This document shows positions 54,126 to 64,000 of a stretch of DNA of 64,000 bases, piece by piece. This DNA comes from Adiantum capillus-veneris. Taxonomy: Eukaryota; Streptophyta; Polypodiopsida; Polypodiales; Pteridaceae. A program made the translations under genes and the position numbers. The notes below the pieces were generated by a model, which worked only from the letters and a program-made list of their open reading frames with translations, was not told the origin of the DNA and ran no database searches. Location: NCBI GenBank assembly GCA_014529385.2, contig CM043960.1, positions 24,466,896-24,530,895 of the forward strand, given 5' to 3'. How positions within the stretch are numbered: position 1 is the stretch's first letter; each line of letters begins with the position of its first letter.

Positions 54126-56048
54126 ATGGCTGACAATAGTAAAGAGAGTGAAATTAATGTTGATAACTTTGATTTTGCTCATGAGCAAGCTACTAATGAT
54201 GCTTCAATGCTTGTTAACTATCTTGTTTCTAGGCTTCAACAAGCCATGGGCAATCCATCTCTCCAAAGTGAAGTGCAACGGCAGCTCCGTGCTCACGGGA
54301 TTCTCCAAGCTCATCACCATGACGAGAGAACACCTAGGAAGCCTCCTTGCGAGACTCCCAAAAGAGGTCTCTCTCCGATTCGGGAAGAAGAAGAGAATCC
54401 ATACGAAGGGCTCAAGAATTTACTTCTTGATGATGCATCTCCTTCCCAAAGGAGAACTCAAGAGCCTCCACCGAAGGAACGAGAAAGAAGTGAGTCTCCC
54501 GCCACCTCGATGGAGATGGCTCCACGAAGACGGCGGGCTAAATGCTCTCCATCACCACCAAAGCGGAGAAGACCATCACACTCTTCTCCAGGCCATAATT
54601 CAAAGAGGGATGATAAAAATCAAGAGAAGAAAAAGGCGAGAAAGAGGACACCCTCTTCTCCATCTTCTTCCTCTTATGAAAGTGATGGTAAAGACGACGA
54701 AGATCAAGACAAGAAAAGGGCGAGAAAGAGGTCACCCTCTTCTCCACCTTCTTCAAATTCTTCACCTTCTGAAGAAAGTGATGGTGCAACCTTTGAACCA
54801 TCAAAAAGAAGAGGCCATAGGAAATCCTATGCCACATGGAAGAGGTCATCCAAGCTGAAGAAGTTCAAAGAGGGAGGGAAGAGCATCTCTTTCCTTACCT
54901 ATGATGGCACCTTTGGTGCTACGGACAAAGTCTTGGACTTTATCCAGCAATTTGATACGGCGTTTGGAGATGAGGGCTTCCCGGAGTCCTCTAAGCTACG
55001 CCACGTAGCTATGCACTTTCAAAAGTCCACCAGGCAATGGTGGTCTAGCCTACGAGCCAACGGTGAAGCTCCATGAACATGGAAATCTTTAAGAGCTTCC
55101 ATTGTGAAGCAGTTTTTGGCCACCGATGCCAAAGACAAAGTACTCACCGAATGGCGAAGCTTAAAGCTCTCTCCCAATGAATCCATCCACAAATATGTAG
55201 ACAAGTTTTGGGACCTACAACTCAAAGCCACTGTCTTTAAAAAGTTGGATTTTGGAGAGCAAAAGCAACAATTTTGTGCGGGCTTAACCGAAGAAATGGC
55301 GGAGTATGTCAACTCCCAAAGGCCACGTACCATATCGGCGGTAATACACCATACTATGGTGGCCTCACGAATCAATTTCCAAACGGGGGCTAAAAGAAAT
55401 AATAAGCCCCCGGAAAACAAGGGTTCCAATGAGCCTAAGGGGAAGGACAATGTCCAAAAGTCTCCTAAGGGCAACTCCAACAAAGCTAAAGAGAAGGGAG
55501 TTTACAAAGGTAAGAACAAACTCTCTCCTGAAGAGCTTGAGCGTTATCGCAACGATAACCGGTGTTTCAAGTGCGGCGAACAAGGGCATGCGTACCGCGC
55601 TTGTCCCCAAAAGAACAACCGCCAAGATCCTCCTAGAGCTTCCTTGGTTGAAATCCAAGAGGAGGAGACTCACCAAACTCATCACAAAGGATCTCCTCTA
55701 TGCCATGCTTGGGGAAAGGTAAGAGAACATGATGCTTTTATTCTCTTTGACCCTGGTTCTACTCACAATTTTATATCTATAGAGTTGGCCACCAAGCTAG
55801 GCATACAATCCTACGAGATGGGAGATGTCCTACCCGCACACAGTGCCTTCAAGGGGCAAGAAGCTTCAATCACTCCCTTAATCGGGAAATTGAGGCTTCA
55901 TGTCCAAGGCTATGTGGACAAAGAGGACTTGTTTATCTCTCCTCTCAAGCATGAGGATGTAATCCTAGGGGCACCATGGTTTGACCGCCTCGCTGCCGAT
56001 GTTAAATTTCCTTAAAGGAGAATCTCCTTTAAGTTCAGGGAAAAAGAC
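54126..56048 (+). pseudogene. G3 gag and protease (two in-frame stops)
   Basis: ATG at 54126 (MADNSKESEINVDNFDF). One frame runs to RT with TGA at 55074 (CGA expected before TWKSL) and TAA at 56013. The N-terminal third has two copies of a basic/Ser-Pro block (KKARKRTPSSPSSSS and KRARKRSPSSPPSS). The capsid block runs from FLTYDGTFGATDKVLDFIQQ (about 54890) to SNEFCAGLTEEMAEYV-like sequence (55300). Zinc knuckle CFKCGEQGHAYRAC (about 55565). Protease LFDPGSTHNFIS (about 55746), D-P-G where D-S/T-G is usual, then VILGAPWFDRL. Confidence 0.88.
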
Positions 56049-57120
56049 ATGTATATAGATGCTAAGGAAATGGGTAACACTATCCCCATTGTACATACAC
56101 CAGCTTTCAACAAGTCAATAAAGAGCTCTATTTCCGTGTACATGATTTTTGTTAAAGATTCTCAAAATGAACCTAATGCTTTAACAAAAGAAAATAAAAG
56201 CAACCAAAAGGAATTAGAGTTATCCAATTTTCTCAAGGGATTTCAAGATGTTTTTATTGACGACATCCCTTGTGAGCTACCTCCTAAACGAGGTAATGAT
56301 GACCATGCAATTGAACTTCTTCCAGGAAGTTCACCGCCTAACAAACCTCCTTATAGAGTTTCTCAAGCTCAACAAGACGAGATTATGCGGCAAGTGCATG
56401 AGTTAGTTGAGAAGGGCGTGGTTAGGCCTAGCTCATCTCCATTTTGCTCACCTGTGCTATTAGTGCAAAAGAAAGACGGCACATATCGTATGTGTGTCGA
56501 CTATAGAGCACAAAATTGGATCACTATCAAAAATAGGTTTTCCGTTCCACGGGTAGAAGACCTATTTGATAAGCTACAAGGATCGACCTACTTCAGTAGG
56601 ATTGACCTAAAAAGTGGCTATCATCAAATAAGGATAGTTGATCAAGATATTGTAAAGACCGCATTTCGCACCACATTTGGTCTTTATGAATACATTGTCA
56701 TGCCTTTTGGCTTGACCAATGCACCAGCCACATTCAACCGCTTGATGGAGAAGCTGTTCAGGCCTCATCGAACCTTCACTGGAGTGTTCTTTGATGATAC
56801 TATCATCTACTCTAATTCATTAGACGAACACAAGCAACACCTCCAGGTAATATTTCAAGTTTTGAGAGAGAATAAACTTTATGTTAATCGAAAGAAAAGT
56901 AGATTCAGTATTTAGGTCATATTATCTCTCAAGATGGCATCCAAATGGATCCATCAAAATTAGAGGTAATAAAAGGATGGCCTAAACCAAGGAATCTTCA
57001 TGAACTAAGAAGCTTTATAGGTATGTGTGCATACTATAGACGCTTCATAGAAAAGTTCTCACAAATTGCGGGACCATTACATGACCTAACAAAGAAAAGC
57101 GTTAGGTATACATGGTCTGC
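56049..57120 (+). pseudogene. G3 reverse transcriptase
   Basis: In frame with gag-protease. Motifs: PCELPPKRGNDDHAIEL, PPNKPPYRVSQAQQDEI, SPVLLVQKKDGTYRMCVDYR, RIDLKSGYHQIRI, VMPFGLTNAPATFNRLM, and the catalytic loop FFDDTIIYS (56791-56817). A frame change near 56905 is followed by DPSKLEVIKGWPKPRNLHEL and MCAYYRRFIEKFSQIAGP. The frame runs up to TWSAK at 57124, where the insert begins. Confidence 0.92.
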
Positions 57121-57617
57121 TAAGGTGTAAGGTTTCCAGTTTCTGAAACCTTAAAGGTTGTATAAAGCTTAATCAAACTGATATGATTATTAAAAAAGCA
57201 ATGTAGAATTGTCCGACCATGGCAAATATTGGTATTTTTGGAATCTTAAGCACAGCAAACCCCGGGCTAGAAATTTTCAGAATTGAATTCCGATAAAAAC
57301 TGGCATAGTTATGACCCCTGGAAGTTTATACTGTGAATTGAGTAAAATAGGTAAAATTGAAGGGTTGTAGTAATCATTTAAGCATAGACTTTATTAAAGG
57401 TCTCCCAGATATTTACAAGATATTTACCAATTAAGCAAAAATAGGTCAAATTATAGCAAAATTGATATTTTAAAAGCTGGCAGGTAATGGGAGGGTCATC
57501 ACTGACCTGCCAGGGACTCATTTAGCAGCAGGGGGCGTTTTTTGACTTGTTGGGGGCTGCTTGAACTTCAAGCAACTGCTTTTTTAACCCTGTGAGAGCT
57601 TAAGAGTGCCAGAAAAC

Positions 57618-57625
57618 TATAAATA
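57618..57625 (+). promoter_or_regulatory. TATA box of the giant LTR
   Basis: TATAAATA followed about 30 bases on by CACATTTTACACAGACTC and a CTCTCTCTC run, typical of a plant transcription start. Confidence 0.5.
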
Positions 57626-58059
57626 AGACCCCTAGCTTCACATTTTACACAGACTCGGAGCCTTGCTACTCTCTCTCTCATCTAAGAGAGAACACTACGC
57701 AGAAATCATTAGAGATTAATCTCTAATTGATTAACCCTAACGGTAATTAGTCTAATCTTTTTTAATTAGCAAGGTTAGATTAAGATATTTGTTAAAAAAT
57801 TAAAGATTAGTCCTATGTATACTCACAAAACCTCTCTTAATTAATTAATCTCTGCTGATTATTATAGTTAAGCTTAGTAATATTAAGCTAATTAATTATC
57901 CTATCATATTAGGGCTGAAATTAGCCAAATTAACCATGAATTAATGATAAATATATTAATTAAGCTTAGATTAAGATGAGGTAATTATCACAGTTGCATT
58001 AGATAGTCATTAAGCTAGAAAAATTATCCTATAATTTTTTAGGTAATTTTTCTAATTAA

Positions 58060-59775
58060 TTAGGCAGAATTACTCTGTTTTTTGAGCAATTTAAATAGGG
58101 GAAATTAGTAAATTAATTTTAATTGCTATGATATATTGATCAGTGATTAACTAGGTGTTAAGGAACCCGTGATAATTAGCAGAAGATCAGATAATTAATC
58201 TAGCTAATTAATTAGGTAGAATTACTCTGTTTTTTGAGTAATTTAAAAAGGGGAAATTAGTAAATTGATTTTAATTTATATGATATATTTATCAGTGATT
58301 AATTGCATGTTAAGGAACCCATGATATTTAGAAGAAGCTCAGATAATTAATCTAGCTAATTAATCAGGCAAAATTTCTCTGTTTTTTTAGAAATTTAAAT
58401 AGGGGAAATTAGGAAATTGATTTTAATTGCTATGATATATTTATCAGTGACTATTTGGGTGCTAAAAAACCTGTGATAATTAGGAGAAGCTCAGATAATC
58501 AATCCAGCTAATTAATTAGGCAGAATTACTCTGTTTTTTGAACAATTTAAATAGGGGAAATTAGTAAATTGATTTTAATTGCTATGATATATTTATAAGT
58601 GCTTAATTGGGTCTTAAAAAACCCGTTATAATTAGAATAATCTCAGATAATTAATTTAGATAATTAATTAGGCATAATTACTCTATTCTTTGAGGAATTT
58701 AAATAGGGGAAATTAGTAAATGAAATTCAAATGTTAGGATATAATTATTAGTGGTTAAGTAGGTGTTTAAAAACCCGTGATAATTAGGAGAAGCTCAGAA
58801 AATTAATCTAGCTAATTTCTTTAAGAGAAATGCACTGTTTTTTGAGAAATTTAAATGGGAGAAATTAGTAAATTTATTTCAATTGCTGTGATATATTTAT
58901 CAGTGGTTAAAAAGGTATTGAAAAACCTGTAATAATTCGGAAAATCTCAGATAATGAATCTAGCTAATTAATTAAGCAGAATTACTCTGTGTTTTGAAAA
59001 TTTTAAATAGGGGAAATTAGTAAATTGATTTTAATTGTTGTGATATATTTATTAGTGGGTAATTAAGTGTTAAAAAATCCTTGATAATTAGGAGAAGCTC
59101 AAATAATTAATTTAGCTAATTAATTAGACATAATTACTCTGTTTTTTGAGCAATTTAAATAAGGGAAATTAGTAAATAGATTCAAATTTAATTGAGTTAA
59201 TTTTTAGAGGTTTATTAGATGTTAGATAACCTGTGATCATTATTCTAACCTGAGATAGTTAGTTTAACTAATTATCTTAATGGAATTACTCTATTTTAAG
59301 GGAAAAATAAAAGAGGGAAATTAGTAAATCATGCTATATGATTACATGCTATTTATCAGAGCTATATTATAGTGTAAAGAGGCCGTGATAATTATTCCAA
59401 GGTTAGAAAAGTAGTGTAGATATTTATCTCAATCAAATTACACTACTTTTAGCTAAAAACTAAAGAGGGAAATTAGTAAATCATATTATAGGATTACATG
59501 CTATTTATCAGAGCTATATTATAGGGTAAAGAGTCCGTGATAATTATTACAAGGTTAGAAAAGTATTATAGATATTTATCTAAGTCAAATTACACTATTT
59601 TTAGCTAAAAACTAAAGAAGGAAATTTTTAAATCATGCTATATGATTATATGCTATTTATCAGAGCTATATTATAGGGTAAAGAGGCCGTGATAAATATT
59701 CCATAGGTCGAAAAGTAGTATAGATATTTATCATGAGTCAAATTACACTATTTTTGGCTAAAAATTAAAGATGAA
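58060..59775. repeat. Tandem array, about 12 units of ~152 bp
   Basis: The landmark ATTACTCTGTTTTTTGAG or its variants recurs at about 58069, 58221, 58373, 58523, 58677, 58828, 58981, 59132, 59285, 59437, 59590 and 59742. The first eight units share AAATAGGGGAAATTAGTAAAT and AGGAGAAGCTCAGATAATTAAT. The last four form a second subtype with AGAGCTATATTATAG. Very AT-rich. It ends in diverged sequence near 59775. Confidence 0.85.
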
Positions 59776-60319
59776 AATTATATAATTAAGTTAGAAAATA
59801 ATAAGATAATTACCAGAGGTCAAAAATTACCTTATCTACTTGTGGTAATTATACCATAGTTAATTGGTGAAGTTAGAAAATTATAATTGACCAAAAGTCC
59901 TATTTTTAGAGAATGATTAATTAAAATAAATAGACTTTGTGGTCAAAAGTTTTTAAGAAAATTATAGTAAGTATAAACCTATGATATCAAGTTGAGGAAA
60001 TAAAATCTTTAAGAGAAATTAAATACAATAAATATTAAGCCTGAAATAAGTAGATTATTAGCTTAAAAGTCGATGGAAAAATTAGGAAAAAGATATAGAA
60101 AATTATAAGAAATATAGGAGAGCTTAAAAAACCCTTAAAGAAGCGGTGGAAAAAGTTATCATGCCTATATAGACAAATAAGAAATTACTAGGTCAAGAAT
60201 TTATCAACTAAGACTATAAATTTAACCTTGGATGGGTTACGATTGAATACAAAGGATAAGTCCAGATTTTGAATTATTTACCTAATGATTAGACGTACTT
60301 TTTATAAGGATAAGAAGTT

Positions 60320-60511
60320 ATGTCACCAAAAAGAACACGAGCAAATCCTACATCTGATGATGAGGACATAGCTCCAAAACAAACTAGAGCGTCGCATGAC
60401 GACGAAGCCGGTCCTAGTAGTAGGCCTACGGAGGAGTCTTCAGGCGCCAGCGCAACAGTAGATGGCCAATCAATCCCAGGTGGGTGTCCCATTGTTCAAT
60501 TAAGTCTTTAA
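60320..60511 (+). CDS. Small polar open frame inside the giant LTR
   Basis: 63 codons starting MSPKRTRANPTSDDED, hydrophilic, rich in Ser, Asp, Glu and Arg, unlike the surrounding AT-rich DNA. The frame could end in a splice donor at CCCAG/GTGGGT (60476-60486), which would make it a first exon read from the LTR promoter. No family is recognised. It could equally be chance. Confidence 0.3.
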   Translation: MSPKRTRANPTSDDEDIAPKQTRASHDDEAGPSSRPTEESSGASATVDGQSIPGGCPIVQLSL

Positions 60512-61596
60512 TTAGTTTAAGTTATTTTATAAGTTAGCATTGCATACGTAAGAAGGATAAACTGGCTGAAAACGGAAGGTAGTTAACTTCCAATGTGCAT
60601 TTGTTTATAATATAGGAAAGAATTTTTTGGGTTAAAACTGGTTGAATTAGGAAAGATATGTTTGATCATCCTTAAGACAGCTTGTCTCAAGACACCTCCG
60701 ACTCCTTGATATAAATTGATGATAATGATTGGCTTTCTAGCCACGGATAAGTCGGTTACCCCCATGAACGATGAGTTTCTACTCCGTGTCATGTCTTGAT
60801 GTTTCTACATAAGTTAGGATACCGTTTTTTATCCTAGGGGAGCCGCCCAGTTGTATGGGCAAGTGGTTTGGTGTATGGGCACCCGGAACCTTGGGTGGGG
60901 GTTTATCCACTCCGGATTTGAATAAGGAATGGGTGCCGTTTTTCACCCTTAGGTGGTCTTGAGACAAGAAGAGTACTGGTCATGGTTATTATGGATAATG
61001 TTTTGATTGACAGTACCCTGTCTTAAGTTTAAAGATGTCTGTTTTCTAAAAGAATGCTTTCAATGTTGTCTTTAATAATTGATTCAAGGAATTACTCTGA
61101 CTAAAAGTTATAAGAAACCATTATTTTAAATGTTTAAAACAATGTGATAGTAAGATAAATGAATCATGTGTGAGTGCGGGGTGGTAAGTGGGGATTGACT
61201 AAGGTTGTCAATCATGGACGGGTGGACCTGATTAGTCAGGTAACTATCCATCCCTGCGCACTAAAATGTTTAGAAAACTTCTTCACTTGGAGAGGAGTCC
61301 ACCAACGGTTGTGCCCTCACATCTGTTAGAGGGAAAAAAGCGTTGGTTGAGGATACCTTAGCCCAATATGTGGACGTTATAGGGCCGAAAGACTTTTGGG
61401 ATTGTTAGTATGTTATCCCGTTTCCGCTGCGAGACAGAACTAGGTCTTCTTCTAGGGCTATAGACCTAAGCCATTGTCAATGGCAAAGGTTTATTCCTTG
61501 GATTTTTCTTGTCTAGAGACTCCGATTTTTATAAGGCCTAGAGACCTGTCAAGGATCCCATCCCGATCACGGTATAGGCGGGTTGGGGACATTACA
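60512..61596. other. Rest of the giant LTR, no gene
   Basis: Less AT-rich than the array and without repeats. No coding domain is recognised. Confidence 0.5.
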
Positions 61597-61601
61597 TAAG
61601 G

Positions 61602-62224
61602 AGAACAATGCTTTCGAAAATCTTAAAGAAAAGCTTATCTCTCAACCTGTGCTTACACTACCGGATCTCTCAAAACCATTTCAGGTCCAATATGATGCTT
61701 GTGGTGATTGCCTTGGAGCTGTTTTGCTCCAAGAAGGGCACGCCATAGGCTATGAGAGTCGAAGGCTCAACCCTGTTGAGCAAGCTCTAGGCATATACGA
61801 AAAGGAACTCCTTGCAATTCTACATGCCTTAAACTCATGGAAGCACTATTTATTGGAGACTCCTTTCATTCTGCGAACGGATCACCAAAGTCTTAAGTAC
61901 TTCATGACGCAGACCAAGCTCTCCGACAAACAAATGAGGTGGACAAATTTCCTTTCACAATTTCATTTTCATATTGCTCACATTGCTGGCAAGCATAATC
62001 AAGTAGCTGATGCACTCTCAACACGGCCGAGAGTGAATGCGGTTTTCATAGCAACTCACAATGATCTATCTTCAGTGATAGATGAGTATGCTATTGATCC
62101 CAATTTTAGAGATGTGATTTCAGCCCTTGCATTAGGGAAGAAAGAATAACCATTTACTTTACAAGATGGTTATCTTCTCTATGGCAATAGACTATGCGTT
62201 ACTAACTCACTACGTGAGAAAGTA
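61602..62224 (+). pseudogene. G3 RNase H
   Basis: Directly continues RT after the insert: FENLKEKLISQPVLTLPDLS, then YDACGDCLGAVLLQEGHAIG, YEKELLAILHALNSWKHYLL and LRTDHQSLKYF, the four conserved RNase H blocks, then HIAHIAGKHNQVADALSTRP. TAA at 62147 is in the same frame as the integrase that follows. Otherwise intact. Confidence 0.92.
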
Positions 62225-63304
62225 ATGTATGAATCTCATGCTCCACCGTATGCGGGGCGTAGAGGGATTCAGTCTACCTTAAAGGGAATTGAAACATATT
62301 TCTATTGGCCTACCATGAAAGTGAACATACAAGAGTATGTTTCTAAATGTGTGGTTTGCCAAAAGACAAAATTTGATAGAGGGAAGCAACTTGGATTGCT
62401 TCAACCCTTGCCAATTCCTAATTCACCATGGGAGAGCAGATCCATGGATTTTATCTTTGGATTTCCTAAGTCTATCCATGGGAATATGGGAATATGGACG
62501 ATAGTAGACAGGTTCAGTAAACAAACTCATTTTATACCTGTCAAAAAGACTATCAAAGCCCATCAAATGGCAACCCTCTTCATTTCACAAATTTTCAAGT
62601 ACCATGGCTTGCCAATGTCTATAGTGTCGGATAGAGATCCTAGAATGACCAGTAATTTCTGGAAGGGTCTCTTTGAGAATTTAAGAACAAGGCTAAACTT
62701 CTCTTCGGTCTATCATCCACAAACGGATGGCCAAAGTGAAATAGCTAACCTAACAATTCTCGATCTACTAAAAGCCTATGTAATGGAAGTAGATCAAAGA
62801 TCCCAATGGGAGAAGTACTTACCCTTAGTGGAGTATGCTTACAATAACACTGTACATACTTCCACGGGAAAAGCACCTTTCGAGGTAATTGAGGGAAGAT
62901 CAAAAAGTCCCTTGCTACTTAAGGTACATGGAATCTTCGCTGCAAATGAGTATAGCCGAGACCTACAAGAATCTTTTCAAAAGATTAAGGATGCTATCTC
63001 TATCTCACAGCAAAGGCAAAAGGCTGCTGCTGACAAGCACAAAAGAGCCCAAGCCTTTAAAGAAAATGATTGGGTCTTATTAAAGTTTCCCAAGGCTCGA
63101 TTAAGGCACACGATGGGCAAGAATCCTACGGGCCACCAAAAGTACTATGCTAAACTAGCAAAAAGGTACTATGGTCCCTTCCAGATTCTTAGGCCAATCA
63201 ATGAGATGGCCTATCAACTCAAGTTGCCCAATCATTGGCTCATACACAATGCTTTCCATGTGAGCCTATTAAAGCCTTACAAAGGAGAGCCACCCAACTA
63301 TTGA
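62225..63304 (+). pseudogene. G3 integrase
   Basis: 359 open codons. Zinc-binding HHCC region: ESHAPPYAGRRG (one His altered), then CVVCQKTKFDRG. Core: SMDFIFGFP (first Asp), SIVSDRDPRMTS (second Asp), HPQTDGQSEIAN (Glu). Then EYAYNNTVHTSTGKAPFEVI and the C-terminal barrel with YYGPFQILRPINEMAYQLKL and HNAFHVSLLKPYKG. A complete DDE set makes this the best preserved integrase here. It ends at a frameshift before the chromodomain. Confidence 0.93.
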
Positions 63305-63600
63305 AGACCCACCGGAGATCGAGGACCAAGAGGAGGTGCTGCAGCCCGAGTCCATTCTCTGACATGAAGACAAGGTATATGAAGACAAGGTATTAAGAGG
63401 CGGTAAGACTATCCGACGATATCTTATTAAGTTTAAGAATTATCCTTTTGAAGATGCTAGATGGATGCAAGGCATACAATTAAAGGATAACCTAAACCTT
63501 GTCAATGCTTACAATGCTTCCCAAGAGGAAGCAAATGTACAAAATGTTAAAAATGAACAAAGTTTTTGTCTTATAAGACTCTCTTTTTCTTTATTGTGCA
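63305..63600 (+). pseudogene. G3 chromodomain (frameshifted from integrase)
   Basis: In the neighbouring frame: an acidic linker (EDPPEIEDQEEVLQPES), TGA at 63360, then YEDKVLRGGKTIRRYLIKFK and NYPFEDARWM, matching the chromodomain pattern of aromatic residues and YLVKWKGY-type core. In chromoviruses this domain directs integration to marked chromatin. A repeated GAAGACAAGGTAT unit at its start looks like a local duplication. Confidence 0.8.
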
Positions 63601-63871
63601 CAAAAATGAAGTAGTATGCATGCTTAGATCAAGTTTGCGGAGACGACGTCTCCCAAACACCAAGTAGAGCTTGTCACTCTACTATGGAAGACTGATAGGA
63701 CTAATGTGCAGACATGCTTGCAGCAGCCTCAGGCTCTCAAGCGCCAAATGGACTAGTCATCCATTGTGGAATGATGTCGTAAGGTAACATAGGGATCCTC
63801 TACCCGCTAAGAAAAGGACTCATGAATATGCTTTATCTTCTCTACACCATAGTCGAGGACGACTATGATTT
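63601..63871 (+). other. G3 3' untranslated region
   Basis: No gene. Leads to the purine tract. Confidence 0.6.
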
Positions 63872-63885
63872 CAAGAGAGAGGTAA
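63872..63885 (+). other. G3 polypurine tract
   Basis: AAGAGAGAGGTAA directly before the 3' LTR. Confidence 0.7.
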
Positions 63886-64000
63886 TGTCATAATAATCAA
63901 TATCTAATTCTCCTAAATTATTTTCTCATGTTAAACTGATCATTTAATATGGGGAAGTGCCAGGGGATAGAATATTGGTTAAGCTAGCAGACCGGCCACA
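63886..64000 (+). repeat. G3 3' LTR, first 115 bp
   Basis: Matches the start of the 5' LTR with one substitution and a short deletion near 63965; cut by the window end. Confidence 0.92.

Larger units (their letters stand above)
57126..61596. mobile_element. 4,471-bp TG...CA insert with TAAGG duplication: probable giant solo LTR
   Basis: It begins TGTAAGGTTTCC and ends GACATTACA. TAAGG flanks it at 57121-57125 and 61597-61601. Removing it restores WSAK-ENNAFENLKEKL in G3. No copy of the first few hundred bases appears near its end, and no gag, pol or transposase is seen, so it is not an ordinary two-LTR element. It has a TATA box, a CT-rich start region and a 152-bp array. A long LTR left after loss of the interior fits best. 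Orientation is taken as plus from the TATA box. Confidence 0.7.
52092..64000 (+). mobile_element. G3: Ty3/gypsy chromovirus, 5' LTR to the start of the 3' LTR
   Basis: LTRs start TGTCATAATAATC at 52092 and 63886. The primer site follows the 5' LTR. Then gag, protease, RT, RNase H, integrase and a chromodomain. A 4.47-kb solo-LTR-like insert splits RT from RNase H. In-frame stops are few and most look like single transitions, so G3 is younger than G1, B1 and B2. The 3' LTR runs off the window, so its right duplication is not visible. Confidence 0.92.

Noticed and set aside
58060-59775. CRISPR-like array
   Set aside because: Units are contiguous ~152-bp repeats without unique spacers, in plant-type DNA. 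It is a minisatellite.

Overview
This window is plant-type nuclear DNA made almost entirely of LTR retrotransposons nested in one another. I see no intact host gene, tRNA or rRNA. The plant assignment rests on the mix of Ty1/copia and Ty3/gypsy families, primer-binding sites complementary to initiator tRNA-Met (TGGTATCAGAGC and close variants), long CT/GA microsatellites, and many premature stops that look like cytosine deamination. I cannot name the species.

Left third (1-27,708), a dissected nest. G1 is a Ty3/gypsy element on the minus strand: integrase, RNase H, RT, protease and gag run from 1 to about 6,437, then comes the primer site, then a 2.36-kb 5' LTR (6,513-8,872). Next is copia B2 (+), whose gag (from 8,878) is split by copia A1 (9,973-19,590, target duplication ACTGT). 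The 3' LTR of A1 is itself split by C1, a short gag-only copia element (15,511-19,446, duplication TCGTG). B2 resumes at 19,596 (protease, integrase, RT, RNase H) and ends with its 3' LTR (22,889-23,110). Minus-strand copia A2 sequence follows (23,111-25,137), then a piece of G1 LTR in the opposite orientation (25,138-25,982), then the leader and 5' LTR of B2 on the minus strand (25,983-26,461), then the rest of A2 on the plus strand (to 27,708). The target duplications (CTTAC/CTTGC and AATGC/AATGA) fit one stack: A2 was hit by B2, B2 was hit by G1 and A1, and A1 was hit by C1. A large inversion then broke the stack in a G1 LTR and in the A2 integrase.

Middle (27,709-46,225). Here are the tail and LTR of a relative of C; a long stretch without recognisable genes; copia B1 (29,910-35,745, duplication GAAAT), complete at both LTRs but with about 2.9 kb of its gag-protease-integrase inverted inside it; a decayed three-exon host-type pseudogene with a ParB/sulfiredoxin-like DGNHR motif (35,867-36,729); a 1.6-kb solo LTR (36,956-38,568, duplication TTATC); short tandem duplications; and C2 (42,059-45,789, duplication CCTTA), the second copy of the C family.

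Right (46,226-64,000). A Ty3/gypsy element, G2, has two zinc knuckles, a protease and RT. It is cut in RNase H by the chromovirus G3 (52,092 to beyond the right edge), which has a 1.6-kb LTR, gag, protease, RT, RNase H, integrase and chromodomain. G3 is itself split between RT and RNase H by a 4,471-bp TG...CA sequence with duplication TAAGG. That insert looks like a solo giant LTR and holds a 12-unit tandem array of about 152 bp.

The most unusual items are the C family (short coding elements with a decayed protease core and only a stub of RT), the inversion inside B1, the large inversion that dissected the nest, the ParB-like spliced pseudogene, and the giant array-bearing solo LTR.
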